Assembly: GCF_021341785.1 (NCBI RefSeq)
Contig: NZ_JAJTTF010000002.1
Coordinates: forward strand, 310,001 to 374,000
Length of the DNA: 64,000 nt
Reading direction: 5' to 3'
Origin: Microbacterium sp. Au-Mic1
GTDB lineage: Bacteria > Actinomycetota > Actinomycetes > Actinomycetales > Microbacteriaceae
The translations under genes were made by a program, and so were the position numbers. How positions within the stretch are numbered: the stretch's first letter is position 1; each line of letters opens with the position of its first letter. Shown piece after piece: positions 8,524 to 17,833 of the stretch. The notes under the pieces were generated by a model. That model was not told the DNA's origin and did not search any database. It saw only the letters and a program-made list of their open reading frames with translations.

Positions 8524-9447
8524 ATGACGATGATCGGCGTGGTCCGCAATCCGGTGAAGCTCGAATCGGAGGACGAGGTGCGCACGGCGGTCGCCGAGTG
8601 CATCCCAGATGCGGACATCCGGTTCTTCGAGACGACCGAGGACGATCCGGGACGGACGATGGCGCAGGAGGCGGTCGACGCCGGTTGCGAGCTCGTCTTC
8701 GCGGCGGGCGGGGACGGCACGGTCCGTGCGGTGGCCGAGGTGCTCGCCGGCACCGGCGCCGCGCTCGGGATCCTGCCGCAGGGCACCGGCAATCTGCTCG
8801 CGCGGAATCTGGGCGTGCCGTTGGACGGAGTGCAGGTCGCGGTCGCTCACGCGCTCGGCGCGGAGGCGCGCCGCATCGACGTCGGCACGATCGAGGTGAC
8901 CGAGGGCGATGCCGCAGGGGAGCACGTGTTCGTCGTGATGGCGGGCCTCGGCCTCGACGCGCGCATGCTCGAGGAGACCGACGACGAGCTCAAGGCGAAG
9001 GCCGGATGGCTGGCGTACGTGAAGGCGCTGGCCGCCGCAGCCGCCGTGACGGAGCTCGTGTCCGTCGAGCTCGCCCTCGACGACGAGAGCGCCGACCGGG
9101 CGCGGATCCACACCCTCATGATCGGCAACTGCGGCACGATCCAGGGCGGGATCACTCTGCTCCCGGACGCCGTGCCGGACGACGGGCAACTGGATCTCCT
9201 TCTCGTCAGCGCGGAGGGCGTGGCGGACTGGTTCGAGACGGTGCGCACGGTGGTCTGGGACAACGGCCTGCGGCGGCTCCTGGGCGGCGAGACGACGAGC
9301 ACGGACGTGGTGCGGCACGCCTCTGCGCAGCGCATCAGCGTCGAGCTGAGCCGACCGCAGCCGTTTCAGATCGACGGGGAAGAGCGTGGCCAGGTGCGCT
9401 CGTTCACGGCAGGCATCCGTCCCGGCGCCCTGCTGGTCCGCGCCTGA
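8524..9447 (+). CDS. diacylglycerol kinase-family lipid kinase
   Basis: Soluble lipid kinase of the DgkB/YegS family, 307 residues, probably acting on diacylglycerol or a related lipid at the inner face of the membrane. The nucleotide-binding motif GGDGTVRAVAEVL and the following LPQGTGNLLARNLGVP motif are both intact. The C-terminal beta-sandwich half includes MIGNCGTIQGGITLLPDA and ends near FQIDGE, as in the family. The ATG at 8524 follows a GAGGAT box by 6 nt, possibly a leaderless start. It comes 47 nt after glnE and points the same way, but it begins the accessory stretch that separates glnE from glnA1. Confidence 0.88.
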   Translation: MTMIGVVRNPVKLESEDEVRTAVAECIPDADIRFFETTEDDPGRTMAQEAVDAGCELVFAAGGDGTVRAVAEVLAGTGAALGILPQGTGNLLARNLGVPLDGVQVAVAHALGAEARRIDVGTIEVTEGDAAGEHVFVVMAGLGLDARMLEETDDELKAKAGWLAYVKALAAAAAVTELVSVELALDDESADRARIHTLMIGNCGTIQGGITLLPDAVPDDGQLDLLLVSAEGVADWFETVRTVVWDNGLRRLLGGETTSTDVVRHASAQRISVELSRPQPFQIDGEERGQVRSFTAGIRPGALLVRA

Positions 9448-9503
9448 GCCTGATCGCCGCTGGCGGACCTCGGGCCGCTCGGGGCAGGCGCAGCGGTCGT
9501 GCC

Positions 9504-10109
9504 TCAGATCTCGACCGTCAGGAAGCGCTGGATCTCCTCGCGCACGAGCGCGACCATGTCCACGCCGTCCCGGTTCAGCAGCCACTGGGTCTGGACGCCG
9601 TCCGTCAGGGCGATGAGCGTGCGCGCGGCGGATTCCGGATCCACACCCGCCACCACGTCGCCACGTGCCTGCAGCGCGGTGAAGGTGTCGCGGAGGAAGG
9701 CGACGGCGAACTCGTAGCGCTCCCGCAGGTACTCGTGCAGCGGATGGTCGGGAGAAGTGGCCTCGGCTGCGAGCGTCACCTGGAGCTCGACCATCCGCTG
9801 TGCGCCCTGGTTGTAACGGGCCGCCTCGATCCAGTGCCGCAGCACTTCGAGGGGATCCTCCGATGACGACATCTGCCGGATCGCCTGCTCGTCCCGCCAG
9901 CCCAGCACCGCATGCAGGAGGTCGAGCTTGGTCGGGAAGTAGTGCCGCACGCCGGCGTGGGTGAGCCCCGCCTTCGCGGCGACCTCGCGCAGGCCGCCGG
10001 TGCGGTAGCCCGCGGTCGCGAACACCTCGAGGGCGGCCTCCAGGATGGCCACACGACGCGCCTCGCCCTTCGGATAGCGCCGTGGAGCGGGGGAGGGATC
10101 GGTGGTCAC
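9504..10109 (-). CDS. TetR-family repressor of the rhamnoside locus (predicted)
   Basis: A 201-residue one-component regulator. The N-terminal helix-turn-helix is intact (AILEAALEVFATAGY, then LREVAAKAGLTHAGVRHYFPTK). The C-terminal ligand-binding half resembles the BetI-type group. Translation begins with GTG at 10109. It diverges from the MFS-esterase-rhamnosidase operon, and the shared 120-nt gap holds a 24-bp near-palindrome at 10149-10172. The simplest reading is a repressor of both directions that is released by a rhamnoside-derived inducer. Ligand identity is unknown. Confidence 0.88.
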   Translation of the reverse strand: MTTDPSPAPRRYPKGEARRVAILEAALEVFATAGYRTGGLREVAAKAGLTHAGVRHYFPTKLDLLHAVLGWRDEQAIRQMSSSEDPLEVLRHWIEAARYNQGAQRMVELQVTLAAEATSPDHPLHEYLRERYEFAVAFLRDTFTALQARGDVVAGVDPESAARTLIALTDGVQTQWLLNRDGVDMVALVREEIQRFLTVEI

Positions 10110-10148
10110 GGATTCGAGGCTACCTCAGCGGATCCGGGTCATGGAAGA

Positions 10149-10172
10149 AAAACCACCCAACTGGATGGTTTT
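10149..10172. promoter_or_regulatory. operator-like palindrome between TetR and MFS genes
   Basis: A 24-bp inverted repeat centred between 10160 and 10161. The arms read AAAACCA(C/T)CCA and pair except at one inner position and the centre. It lies about 40 nt upstream of the TetR start and 58 nt upstream of the MFS start, the expected location of a TetR operator controlling both genes. Confidence 0.7.
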
Positions 10173-10229
10173 CTGTTAGTGTCGTCGCCAGCCGAGCCGA
10201 TCGAGCTCGCACGATCCCCTGGAGCCACC

Positions 10230-11699
10230 ATGGTCAACGCCGACCCGACGCTCGTCCCCGGCAACCCCGACCCGACGCTCGTCCCCGGCAACCCCGACAC
10301 GCCGGATCCCGCTCCCGCGCCGGGGACTTCGGCGCTGTACCGGCGCGGGGCGCACTTCCGCCGCTATCGCGTGAGCTATCTGATGGCCGGGCTGTCGATC
10401 GCGGCGATCTGGGGTGCGGTGGGCGGCATCCTGCTTCCGCTGCATGTGCAGCAGATCGAGTTCGGACAGTTCTTCACCGGCGCGGACGCGGGCGTGGATC
10501 TGCAGTCCCTCACCGCCCTCAAGTACGCGGTGGATGCAGGGAGCACGGTTCCTACCGCGGACCAGGGCCGCCTGCTCGGTCTGCTCGCCGAGTTCGAATC
10601 GGCACGGGCGCTCGGCCTGTCATCGATCGCTGTCGTGTCGTCGATCCTGACCATGCTCATCCAGCCCATTGCAGGCATCCTCTCGGATCGCACGCGCTCG
10701 CGCTGGGGACGGCGTGCTCCCTGGATCATCGCGGGCGCGGTGATCGGAGCCGCGCTGCTCGTGGCGATGCGGTTCTCACCGACGATCGGGCTGCTGCTGG
10801 TGACCTATTCCGTCGCCCAGCTGGGATTGAACCTCGCATCGGGGCCGCTGAATGCGACGGTGGCCGACAGGGTGCCGTCCGGACAGCGCGGGTCGATGTC
10901 GGCGTTGTCCGGGTTCTCCTCGCTCATCGGTGGGGCGATCGGCTCGATCGTGGCAGGAGCCCTGTTCGCGATCATCGGTCTCGATGCGTACTTCCCCTTC
11001 GTCGTGGCCGTGATCGTGTTCACCGTGCTCTTCGTCCTGCTCGCTCGGGATCGATCCTCACGGGACCTCGTCGTACCCCCGATGACTCTCAGACAGGTGC
11101 TGGCCTCGTTCACGGTCGCGCTCAGGGACCGGGACTTCCGTTGGCTGTGGATCGCGAAGGTCGCGCTGCTGTTCGGCGGCGGAGTGTCCGGCGCGTTCGG
11201 CATCTACATGCTGCAGAGCTACATCCGGCCGGGGCTCTCTGCCGCCGAGGCCGCGCAGATCTCGCCCTTGCTCGCAATGGCGGGGATCCCCGGCACCGTG
11301 GTCGCGCTGCTCGTCGCCGGGTGGTGGTCGGACCGGGTCGGGCGCCGCAAGCCGTTCGTCATCGGCGCGACGTTCCTGATCGCCGGGTCGATGCTCATAC
11401 CGCTGCTCAGTCCGACCCTGCCCGCCCTGTTCATCCAGGGGGTCGTTGCGGGGGTGGGGGTCGGCACGTTCCTGACGGTGGACCAGGCCATGTTCATCGA
11501 CCTGCTGCCGGACCGCGATGCCGCCGCCCGCGATCTCGGGGTCAGCACGCTGGGCGGCAACCTCGGACAGGCGCTCGGCCCGCTGCTCGCGGGTGTGGTC
11601 GTCGCGGTGACGGGCGGCTACACGGCGCTCTGGATCGTAGCGATCATCATCGTGGTGGTGGCCGCGCTGCTCGTCTTCCCGATCCGGCGGGTGCGATGA
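10230..11699 (+). CDS. MFS transporter, probably glycoside uptake
   Basis: A 12-helix major facilitator protein of 489 residues, inner membrane. The ATG at 10230 follows GGAGCCACC. A polar N-terminal tail of about 45 residues carries a 9-residue tandem repeat (DPTLVPGNP twice). Helix 1 begins near YRVSYLMAGLSIAAIWG. The loop between helices 2 and 3 has the MFS signature-like SDRTRSRWGRRAPW, repeated weakly in the second half as SDRVGRRKPF. It resembles sugar/glycoside carriers of the GPH/SLC45 type. The stop overlaps the next gene by ATGA. Import of rhamnosides is inferred from the neighbouring GH78 enzyme, which lacks a signal peptide. Confidence 0.85.
   Translation: MVNADPTLVPGNPDPTLVPGNPDTPDPAPAPGTSALYRRGAHFRRYRVSYLMAGLSIAAIWGAVGGILLPLHVQQIEFGQFFTGADAGVDLQSLTALKYAVDAGSTVPTADQGRLLGLLAEFESARALGLSSIAVVSSILTMLIQPIAGILSDRTRSRWGRRAPWIIAGAVIGAALLVAMRFSPTIGLLLVTYSVAQLGLNLASGPLNATVADRVPSGQRGSMSALSGFSSLIGGAIGSIVAGALFAIIGLDAYFPFVVAVIVFTVLFVLLARDRSSRDLVVPPMTLRQVLASFTVALRDRDFRWLWIAKVALLFGGGVSGAFGIYMLQSYIRPGLSAAEAAQISPLLAMAGIPGTVVALLVAGWWSDRVGRRKPFVIGATFLIAGSMLIPLLSPTLPALFIQGVVAGVGVGTFLTVDQAMFIDLLPDRDAAARDLGVSTLGGNLGQALGPLLAGVVVAVTGGYTALWIVAIIIVVVAALLVFPIRRVR
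10241..10294 (+). repeat. 27-bp tandem duplication inside the MFS gene
   Basis: Two adjacent identical 27-bp units (10241-10267 and 10268-10294), encoding DPTLVPGNP twice in the cytoplasmic N-terminal tail. The unit is a multiple of three, so copy-number change would keep the frame. A third diverged unit may follow (DTPDPAPAPG). Confidence 0.9.
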
Positions 11700-12637
11700 G
11701 CGGGCTCCGGCCTCCGCTGCGTCCCACCGTGGCGAACCAGCTGCTCGCACGGATGCTGCTGCGCACCGCAGCCCGGTTCATGCCGGAGGAGAGCACGACC
11801 AGCGAAGAACTCATCGCCCTGGATCCGGAACTCGGGGCGGTGATCACGGAGGACGTCGCGGTGCCGGGTCCGCGCGGGCCGATCCCGGTGCGCCTCTACC
11901 GTCGGGACGACGCGGAGCCGGGAGCGGGCTTCGTCTGGGTGCACGGCGGCGCCTGGATGTTCGGCACGCTCGACTCCCCGGAGGCGCACGCCGTCGCGAT
12001 GTCGATCGCGGCGCGCGGGATCGCGGTCGCATCGGTCGACTACCGCAAGGCGCGCGGGCGCACGCGCTTCCCTGTCCTCTCCGACGACGTGCTCGCCGCC
12101 TGGCAGTGGGTGCATGCCCATGTCGATCGATGGGGAACGATGCAGGAGAGGCTGCACCTGGGAGGTGCGAGCGCGGGCGCGAATCTCGCCACGGGCGTGG
12201 TGCGGCGACTCGTCGCCGCGGGGGAGCAGCCGCCGACGACCCTGGTCGCTGCGTACCCCCTGCTGCACTTCGTCCTGCCCCCGCTTCCGGACGATCTCGT
12301 GGCGGCCCTCGAGAGCACGCCTCCGCCGTTCCGTTTCACCCCGCGCATGGTCAGCCTTCTGAACCTCAACTGGGCGGGCGTCCGATATCACGACGATCCG
12401 GTCGCCTTCCCGGCGCTCGGCCCCGTGGACCGCATGCCGCCCACGTTCGTGATGGACGCGGAGTCCGACGAACTGCGGGCATCGTCGGCGGCGTTCGCGG
12501 TGACGCTGCGCGCGGCCGGCGTCGAGACCAGTTACGAGACCGTGCCGGAGACCTTTCATGGCTATCTGGCCCAACCGGGGACGCCAGGCGCCCAGGACGG
12601 CCTTCGCCGGATCGTCCAGTGGATCGACCAGCACTGA
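11696..12637 (+). CDS. alpha/beta-hydrolase (HSL-type esterase)
   Basis: A 313-residue carboxylesterase of the hormone-sensitive lipase group, cytosolic because no signal peptide is present. The oxyanion motif is VHGGAWMFG, the nucleophile elbow is GGASAGANLA, the acid is in MDAESDELR and the catalytic His is in ETFHGYL, so the triad is complete. Start ATG 11696 overlaps the MFS stop. The gene ends in TGATG against the next possible start. In this operon it could deacylate imported acylated glycosides, an inference from context. Confidence 0.9.
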   Translation: MSGLRPPLRPTVANQLLARMLLRTAARFMPEESTTSEELIALDPELGAVITEDVAVPGPRGPIPVRLYRRDDAEPGAGFVWVHGGAWMFGTLDSPEAHAVAMSIAARGIAVASVDYRKARGRTRFPVLSDDVLAAWQWVHAHVDRWGTMQERLHLGGASAGANLATGVVRRLVAAGEQPPTTLVAAYPLLHFVLPPLPDDLVAALESTPPPFRFTPRMVSLLNLNWAGVRYHDDPVAFPALGPVDRMPPTFVMDAESDELRASSAAFAVTLRAAGVETSYETVPETFHGYLAQPGTPGAQDGLRRIVQWIDQH

Positions 12638-12696
12638 TGACCCGCCCTGCACCGACCTCCGTCGGACGCGTCGAACGACCCACAGAAGGACAGCAC

Positions 12697-15042
12697 ATGA
12701 CCACCCCACCCACCGCCCTCATGATCACGCCTGACCGGCCGATCGGTGGCGCCCCCTCCGTCCGCCGGGTGTTCGAGCTCGACAGGGAACACGGAGCGGT
12801 GCTGCGTGCCGAGGTGCTCGCGACCGCGCTCGGCGTGTGCGAGGTGCGGGTGAACGGCATGCTCGTCTCGACCGACCTGCTGACGCCGGGCTGGAGCAGC
12901 TACGAGTGGCGGCTGCGGTACGCGCAGTGGGATGCGACACCCCTGATCGCCGAGCTGACGGAGGACCGGGCGGTGATCGAGGCGGTCATCGGATCGGGCT
13001 GGTACTCCGGGCATCTCGGATGGGACGGCAGCAGCGAGGTGTACGGCGCGGAGCGCGCTGCGCTCGTCGAACTGCGGATCCTGTTCGCGGACGGTCACGT
13101 CCAGACGGTCGGGACCGATGAGACCTGGACCTCGCTGCCCACCGAGACGACCGCCGATGACCTCTACGACGGGCAGCGGATCGATCGCCGCGTCGAGATG
13201 GGGGACCGCTTCACCGCGGCTCCGGTGCACGAAGAGGGCGGAGTGAGGGTCGTGCCCTTCGATGCCGCCCGCCTCACCGCGTACACCTCTGCGCCGGTAC
13301 GCCGCCAGGAGGAGATCGTGCCGATCCGGGTCTGGCGGTCGCCGGCAGGCGCTCTGCTCGCGGACTTCGGGCAGAATCTCGTCGGATGGACCCGGCTGTC
13401 TGTGCGCGGGATCGCGGGCCAGGAGATCACCGTACGCCACGCCGAGGTGCTCGACGAGGAGGAGCTGGGCACCCGGCCGCTGCGTCGGGCGCGCGCGACC
13501 GACGTCTTCGTGCTATCCGGCGCCGACGACGTCTTCGAACCCACGCTCACGTTCCACGGATTCCGGTACGCGGAGGTCTCCGGATGGTCCGGGGCCGATG
13601 ACGACCTCTTCGTGGCGCTCCGGGCGGTCGTGATCGGATCCGATCTGATCCGAACCGGAACCTTCTCCAGCTCGCATCCGCTCCTGAACCGCCTGCACGA
13701 GAACGTCGTCTGGGGCATGCGCGGCAACTTCGTGGACGTGCCCACCGACTGCCCGCAGCGGGATGAGCGGCTGGGGTGGACGGGCGACCTCGCCGCCTTC
13801 GCGGAGACCGCGGTCTATCTCTACGACACGGAGGCGTTCCTCGCCGACTGGCTGCGCGATCTCGCCGTCGAGCAGGAGCACGCCGACGGCCGCATCCCCA
13901 TCGTCGTGCCGGACAACCTGAAGTACGAGGAGATCGGCGCGATGGCCGCGGCCGTGGGGTCGAGCCTCGTCATCGCACTCTGGAACGATGCGGCGTGTTG
14001 GGTGCCCTGGGCGATGTATGAGGCCTACGGAGATGCGAGCGTGCTCGCGGACCAGTACGTCTCGATGGCAGGCCACGTCCGCCGTGTGGGTGCAGCGCTG
14101 TCTCCGCGGGGCCTGCTGGAAGGCGGCTTCCAGCTCGGCGACTGGCTGGATCCGACGGCGCCGCCGGACGCGCCGTACATGGCGAAGGCGGATCCCGCCG
14201 TCGTCGCGACCGCGTGCGTGCACCGTTCCGTCGTGATCGCGCGCGATGCCGCGCGCGTCCTCGGCCGGAACGATGACGCGGCGGAGTTCGACGCCTTGGC
14301 GACGCGCATCGGGGAGTCCTTCGTCGACCACTGGGTGAGCGATGGCCGGATCCACAGCGATGCGCCGACCGTGTACGCGCTTGCGATCGTCTTCGGGCTG
14401 GTGGACGGGGCCGACCGCGCCGCCGCGGGCGACCGGCTGGCGGAACTCGTGGCGGAGGCCGGGCATGTGATTACGACGGGTTTCGCCGGAACGCCGTTCA
14501 TCCTCACGGCGCTGTCGGAGGCGGGCCACCTGGAGACCGCGTATCGACTGCTGCTGCAGGAGAAGTGCCCCTCATGGCTGTACCCGGTGACGATGGGTGC
14601 GACGACGGTATGGGAGCGATGGGACTCGATGCTGCCGGACGGATCCATCAATCCGGGTGAGATGACGAGCTTCAACCACTACGCGTTCGGTGCGGTCGCG
14701 ACCTGGCTGCATCGTGTCGTCGCGGGTCTTGCGCCCGCTGCGCCGGGCCACTCCCGCGTGCGCATCGCGCCGCGGCCTCCCGCGACCGGGCTGACCTTCG
14801 CCGAGACCGCGCTCGACTCGCGCCACGGAAGGATCGCGACCGGGTGGAGCCTGGATGACGGCGTGCTGCGGGTGGTGGCGGCGATTCCCGAGGGTGTGAC
14901 CGCGGAGGTCTCTCTCCCGTCGGGCTTCGCGGCCGAGGTCGGTGCGGGCGTTCATGAGTGGAGCGAGCCGTTCCCCGGACTCGCGGCTCGGAACTCTGCG
15001 CAAGTGCTGTCGGGGGCTTCGGCGGGAGAGCCGGACGCCTAG
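12697..15042 (+). CDS. alpha-L-rhamnosidase (GH78)
   Basis: Releases terminal alpha-L-rhamnose from glycosides. It has 781 residues, shorter than many GH78 enzymes (900-1000). An N-terminal beta domain (VRVNGMLVSTDLLTPGWSSY) and a concanavalin-like domain (LADFGQNLVGW) precede the (alpha/alpha)6 barrel. The family motif DCPQRDERLGWTGD is present, and WERWDSMLPDGS followed by MTSFNHYAFG completes the active-site region. The ATG at 12697 has AGAAGGA 6 nt upstream. An in-frame ATG at 12637 overlaps the esterase stop but lacks a ribosome site. With no signal peptide the enzyme works inside the cell, so substrates must be imported, presumably by the adjacent MFS carrier. Confidence 0.95.
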   Translation: MTTPPTALMITPDRPIGGAPSVRRVFELDREHGAVLRAEVLATALGVCEVRVNGMLVSTDLLTPGWSSYEWRLRYAQWDATPLIAELTEDRAVIEAVIGSGWYSGHLGWDGSSEVYGAERAALVELRILFADGHVQTVGTDETWTSLPTETTADDLYDGQRIDRRVEMGDRFTAAPVHEEGGVRVVPFDAARLTAYTSAPVRRQEEIVPIRVWRSPAGALLADFGQNLVGWTRLSVRGIAGQEITVRHAEVLDEEELGTRPLRRARATDVFVLSGADDVFEPTLTFHGFRYAEVSGWSGADDDLFVALRAVVIGSDLIRTGTFSSSHPLLNRLHENVVWGMRGNFVDVPTDCPQRDERLGWTGDLAAFAETAVYLYDTEAFLADWLRDLAVEQEHADGRIPIVVPDNLKYEEIGAMAAAVGSSLVIALWNDAACWVPWAMYEAYGDASVLADQYVSMAGHVRRVGAALSPRGLLEGGFQLGDWLDPTAPPDAPYMAKADPAVVATACVHRSVVIARDAARVLGRNDDAAEFDALATRIGESFVDHWVSDGRIHSDAPTVYALAIVFGLVDGADRAAAGDRLAELVAEAGHVITTGFAGTPFILTALSEAGHLETAYRLLLQEKCPSWLYPVTMGATTVWERWDSMLPDGSINPGEMTSFNHYAFGAVATWLHRVVAGLAPAAPGHSRVRIAPRPPATGLTFAETALDSRHGRIATGWSLDDGVLRVVAAIPEGVTAEVSLPSGFAAEVGAGVHEWSEPFPGLAARNSAQVLSGASAGEPDA

Positions 15043-15239
15043 GCCCGCTCGTCGGCCGTTCTCGCATCCGCGGCGGGGAATCCCGAGAGGACGTGCAGGC
15101 CCACGATCGTGGCCGCTTCGATGACGACCAGGATCGTCAGCAGGATCCGCTTCAGGGTTCGGGCGACGGAGACGGCCTCCGGGCGCCCGAAGATGAGTTC
15201 GCGCGTCGAGGCCGTCGAGCGGCGCGTCCGTCCGTGCAC
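15039..15239 (-). CDS. possible small one-TM membrane protein
   Basis: A 66-codon reading frame starting with GTG at 15239. It has a basic N-terminus (HGRTRRS, then RPEAVSVARTLKR), one hydrophobic segment (ILLTILVVIEAATIVGLHVL) and a polar tail. The positive-inside pattern suits a real membrane peptide, but the start is weak, it begins at the edge of the glnA1 terminator hairpin, and its stop overlaps the rhamnosidase stop on the other strand. I recognise no family. It may be a chance frame. Confidence 0.33.
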   Translation of the reverse strand: MHGRTRRSTASTRELIFGRPEAVSVARTLKRILLTILVVIEAATIVGLHVLSGFPAADARTADERA

Positions 15240-15240
15240 G

Positions 15241-15278
15241 GAGGAAGCCCGTCACGGCATGCCGTGACGGGCTTCCTC
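15241..15278. terminator. 38-bp perfect palindrome, glnA1 terminator
   Basis: Perfect inverted repeat centred between 15259 and 15260. Each arm begins GAGGAAGCCCGTCACGG, so an RNA of either strand folds to a long GC-rich hairpin ending in TTCCTC. It lies 17 nt past the glnA1 stop. Confidence 0.8.
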
Positions 15279-15294
15279 CCAAGACTCTGCGGGC

Positions 15295-16719
<1,425 letters not shown>

Positions 16720-16780
16720 GCATCAACTCCTGGAGGAACGGGTGCGGTCGAGCGACCTGCAAGCAGGTTACGAGCAGGGG

Positions 16781-16818
16781 ATGACGCGGTCGTGTCTGGA
16801 ATGTTTCCGGCGTGTTAC
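16781..16818 (-). promoter_or_regulatory. GlnR box upstream of glnA1
   Basis: On the minus strand the order is GTAAC, 6 nt, GAAAC, 6 nt, GACAC, 6 nt, GTCAT. This matches the actinobacterial GlnR pattern gTnAC-n6-GaAAC repeated twice, with the first pair perfect and the second degenerate. It predicts nitrogen-dependent control of glnA1. Confidence 0.7.
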
Positions 16819-16873
16819 GGGTCGGCGCTGCCTCGCCGGCGTCCTGAGGACGGATCCGGGATCGCGTCTCGCC

Positions 16874-16879
16874 TAGGCT
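16874..16879 (+). promoter_or_regulatory. -10 box for the RDD gene
   Basis: TAGGCT, 6 nt before the ATG at 16886. The spacer GGAGGG resembles a ribosome site but abuts the start codon, so leaderless initiation is the better explanation. Confidence 0.5.
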
Positions 16880-16885
16880 GGAGGG

Positions 16886-17314
16886 ATGTCCGACACCGCC
16901 CAGACCTACCCCGGCGAACGCCTCGGCCTCCCCAAGACCGGCACCGGCAGCGTCGGACGGATCGGCCGGCGCATCGCGGCTCTCGCGATCGACTACGCGG
17001 CGGCGTCGATCATCGCCAGTGCGTTCCTCGGGTTCCAGCAGTTCGCGTTCCCCAAGGAGGCGGGCATCACGCAGTTCGCGCCGATGATCGTGTTCGCGGT
17101 GCTCCAGATCGTGTTCATCCCCACCATCGGCGGCAGCCCGGGGCACCGCATCGTGGGTCTGCGCCTGGTCATGGCGAACGGCGCCTGGGTGGGTCTCTGG
17201 CGCCCGATCGTGCGCACGCTGCTGCTCGTCTTCGTCATCCCGGCGGTGATCTTCGACGCCGACCAGCGCGGGCTGCACGACAAGGCCGTCGGCACGGTGC
17301 TCATCCGGGCCTGA
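16886..17314 (+). CDS. RDD-family membrane protein
   Basis: A 142-residue integral membrane protein with an RDD domain. The signature RRIAALAIDYAAASI stands at the first helix, a second helix covers PMIVFAVLQIVFIP, then GGSPGHRIVGLRLV and a third helix LLLVFVIPAVIF, ending in RGLHDKAVGTVLI. This is the usual RDD layout with a cytoplasmic N-terminus. Gene order matches M. tuberculosis, where Rv2219A stands beside glnA1. It diverges from glnA1, and the GlnR box lies between the two. RDD protein functions are mostly unknown; transport roles have been reported for some. Confidence 0.88.
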   Translation: MSDTAQTYPGERLGLPKTGTGSVGRIGRRIAALAIDYAAASIIASAFLGFQQFAFPKEAGITQFAPMIVFAVLQIVFIPTIGGSPGHRIVGLRLVMANGAWVGLWRPIVRTLLLVFVIPAVIFDADQRGLHDKAVGTVLIRA

Positions 17315-17351
17315 TCCTCCGCGGGACCCGAGGACATGCGAGGATGCGGGC

Positions 17352-17828
17352 ATGCCTGCCGTGACCGTGCGCCGCATGACCGCCGCCGAGTGCGAGCTCT
17401 GGCTCGACGAACTCGCGAACGAGTACGCGCAGGAACAGGTGCATTCCGGGCGCTGGGCATCCGCCGGCGCGGTCGAGCGTGCCAGGACGGAGAACGCCGA
17501 GCTGCTGCCCGACGGCGCTGACACGGAGCGCATGCTGGTGCTGCGCGGCGTCGATGAAGCGGGCGCGCCGATCGGGCGGGCCTGGATCGCGCTGGATCAC
17601 CCGAGGGGCGCCCCCGGCGTGGCCTTCCTCTACGACATCGAGGTGCTCGAGGAACGCCGCGGTGAGGGCCTCGGGCGTGCCCTGCTGAACGCGGTCGAGG
17701 CCGAGGCGCTGGCGCACGGCGCGCAGGCGCTCGAGCTGAACGTCTTCGGTGGCAACCGCACAGCGATCGCGCTCTACGGATCCGCGGGCTACGAGGTGAT
17801 CACGCAGCAGATGCGCAAGGCCCTGTAG
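17352..17828 (+). CDS. GNAT-family N-acetyltransferase
   Basis: Acetyl-CoA-dependent acetyltransferase of 158 residues, cytosolic. The acetyl-CoA-binding motif A is at VLEERRGEGLGRALLNAVE (fits RxxGxG), preceded by the strand VAFLYDIEV, and motif B includes NRTAIALYGSAGYE. The first ~45 residues (ECELWLDELANEYAQEQ) resemble the GNATs with a helical N-terminal extension. The ATG at 17352 lies 37 nt after the RDD stop, so both may be cotranscribed. Acceptor unknown. It converges on the retropepsin-like gene with only 5 nt between stops. Confidence 0.88.
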   Translation: MPAVTVRRMTAAECELWLDELANEYAQEQVHSGRWASAGAVERARTENAELLPDGADTERMLVLRGVDEAGAPIGRAWIALDHPRGAPGVAFLYDIEVLEERRGEGLGRALLNAVEAEALAHGAQALELNVFGGNRTAIALYGSAGYEVITQQMRKAL

Positions 17829-17833
17829 GAGGC

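Noticed and set aside
10241..10294. Tandem repeats as a CRISPR array
   Set aside because: There are only two adjacent copies without spacers, and they are in-frame coding sequence. No CRISPR array or cas gene was seen in the window.
12637..12696. Upstream ATG (12637) as the rhamnosidase start
   Set aside because: It would couple to the esterase stop but has no ribosome site, whereas the ATG at 12697 has AGAAGGA at good spacing and begins the conserved domain.
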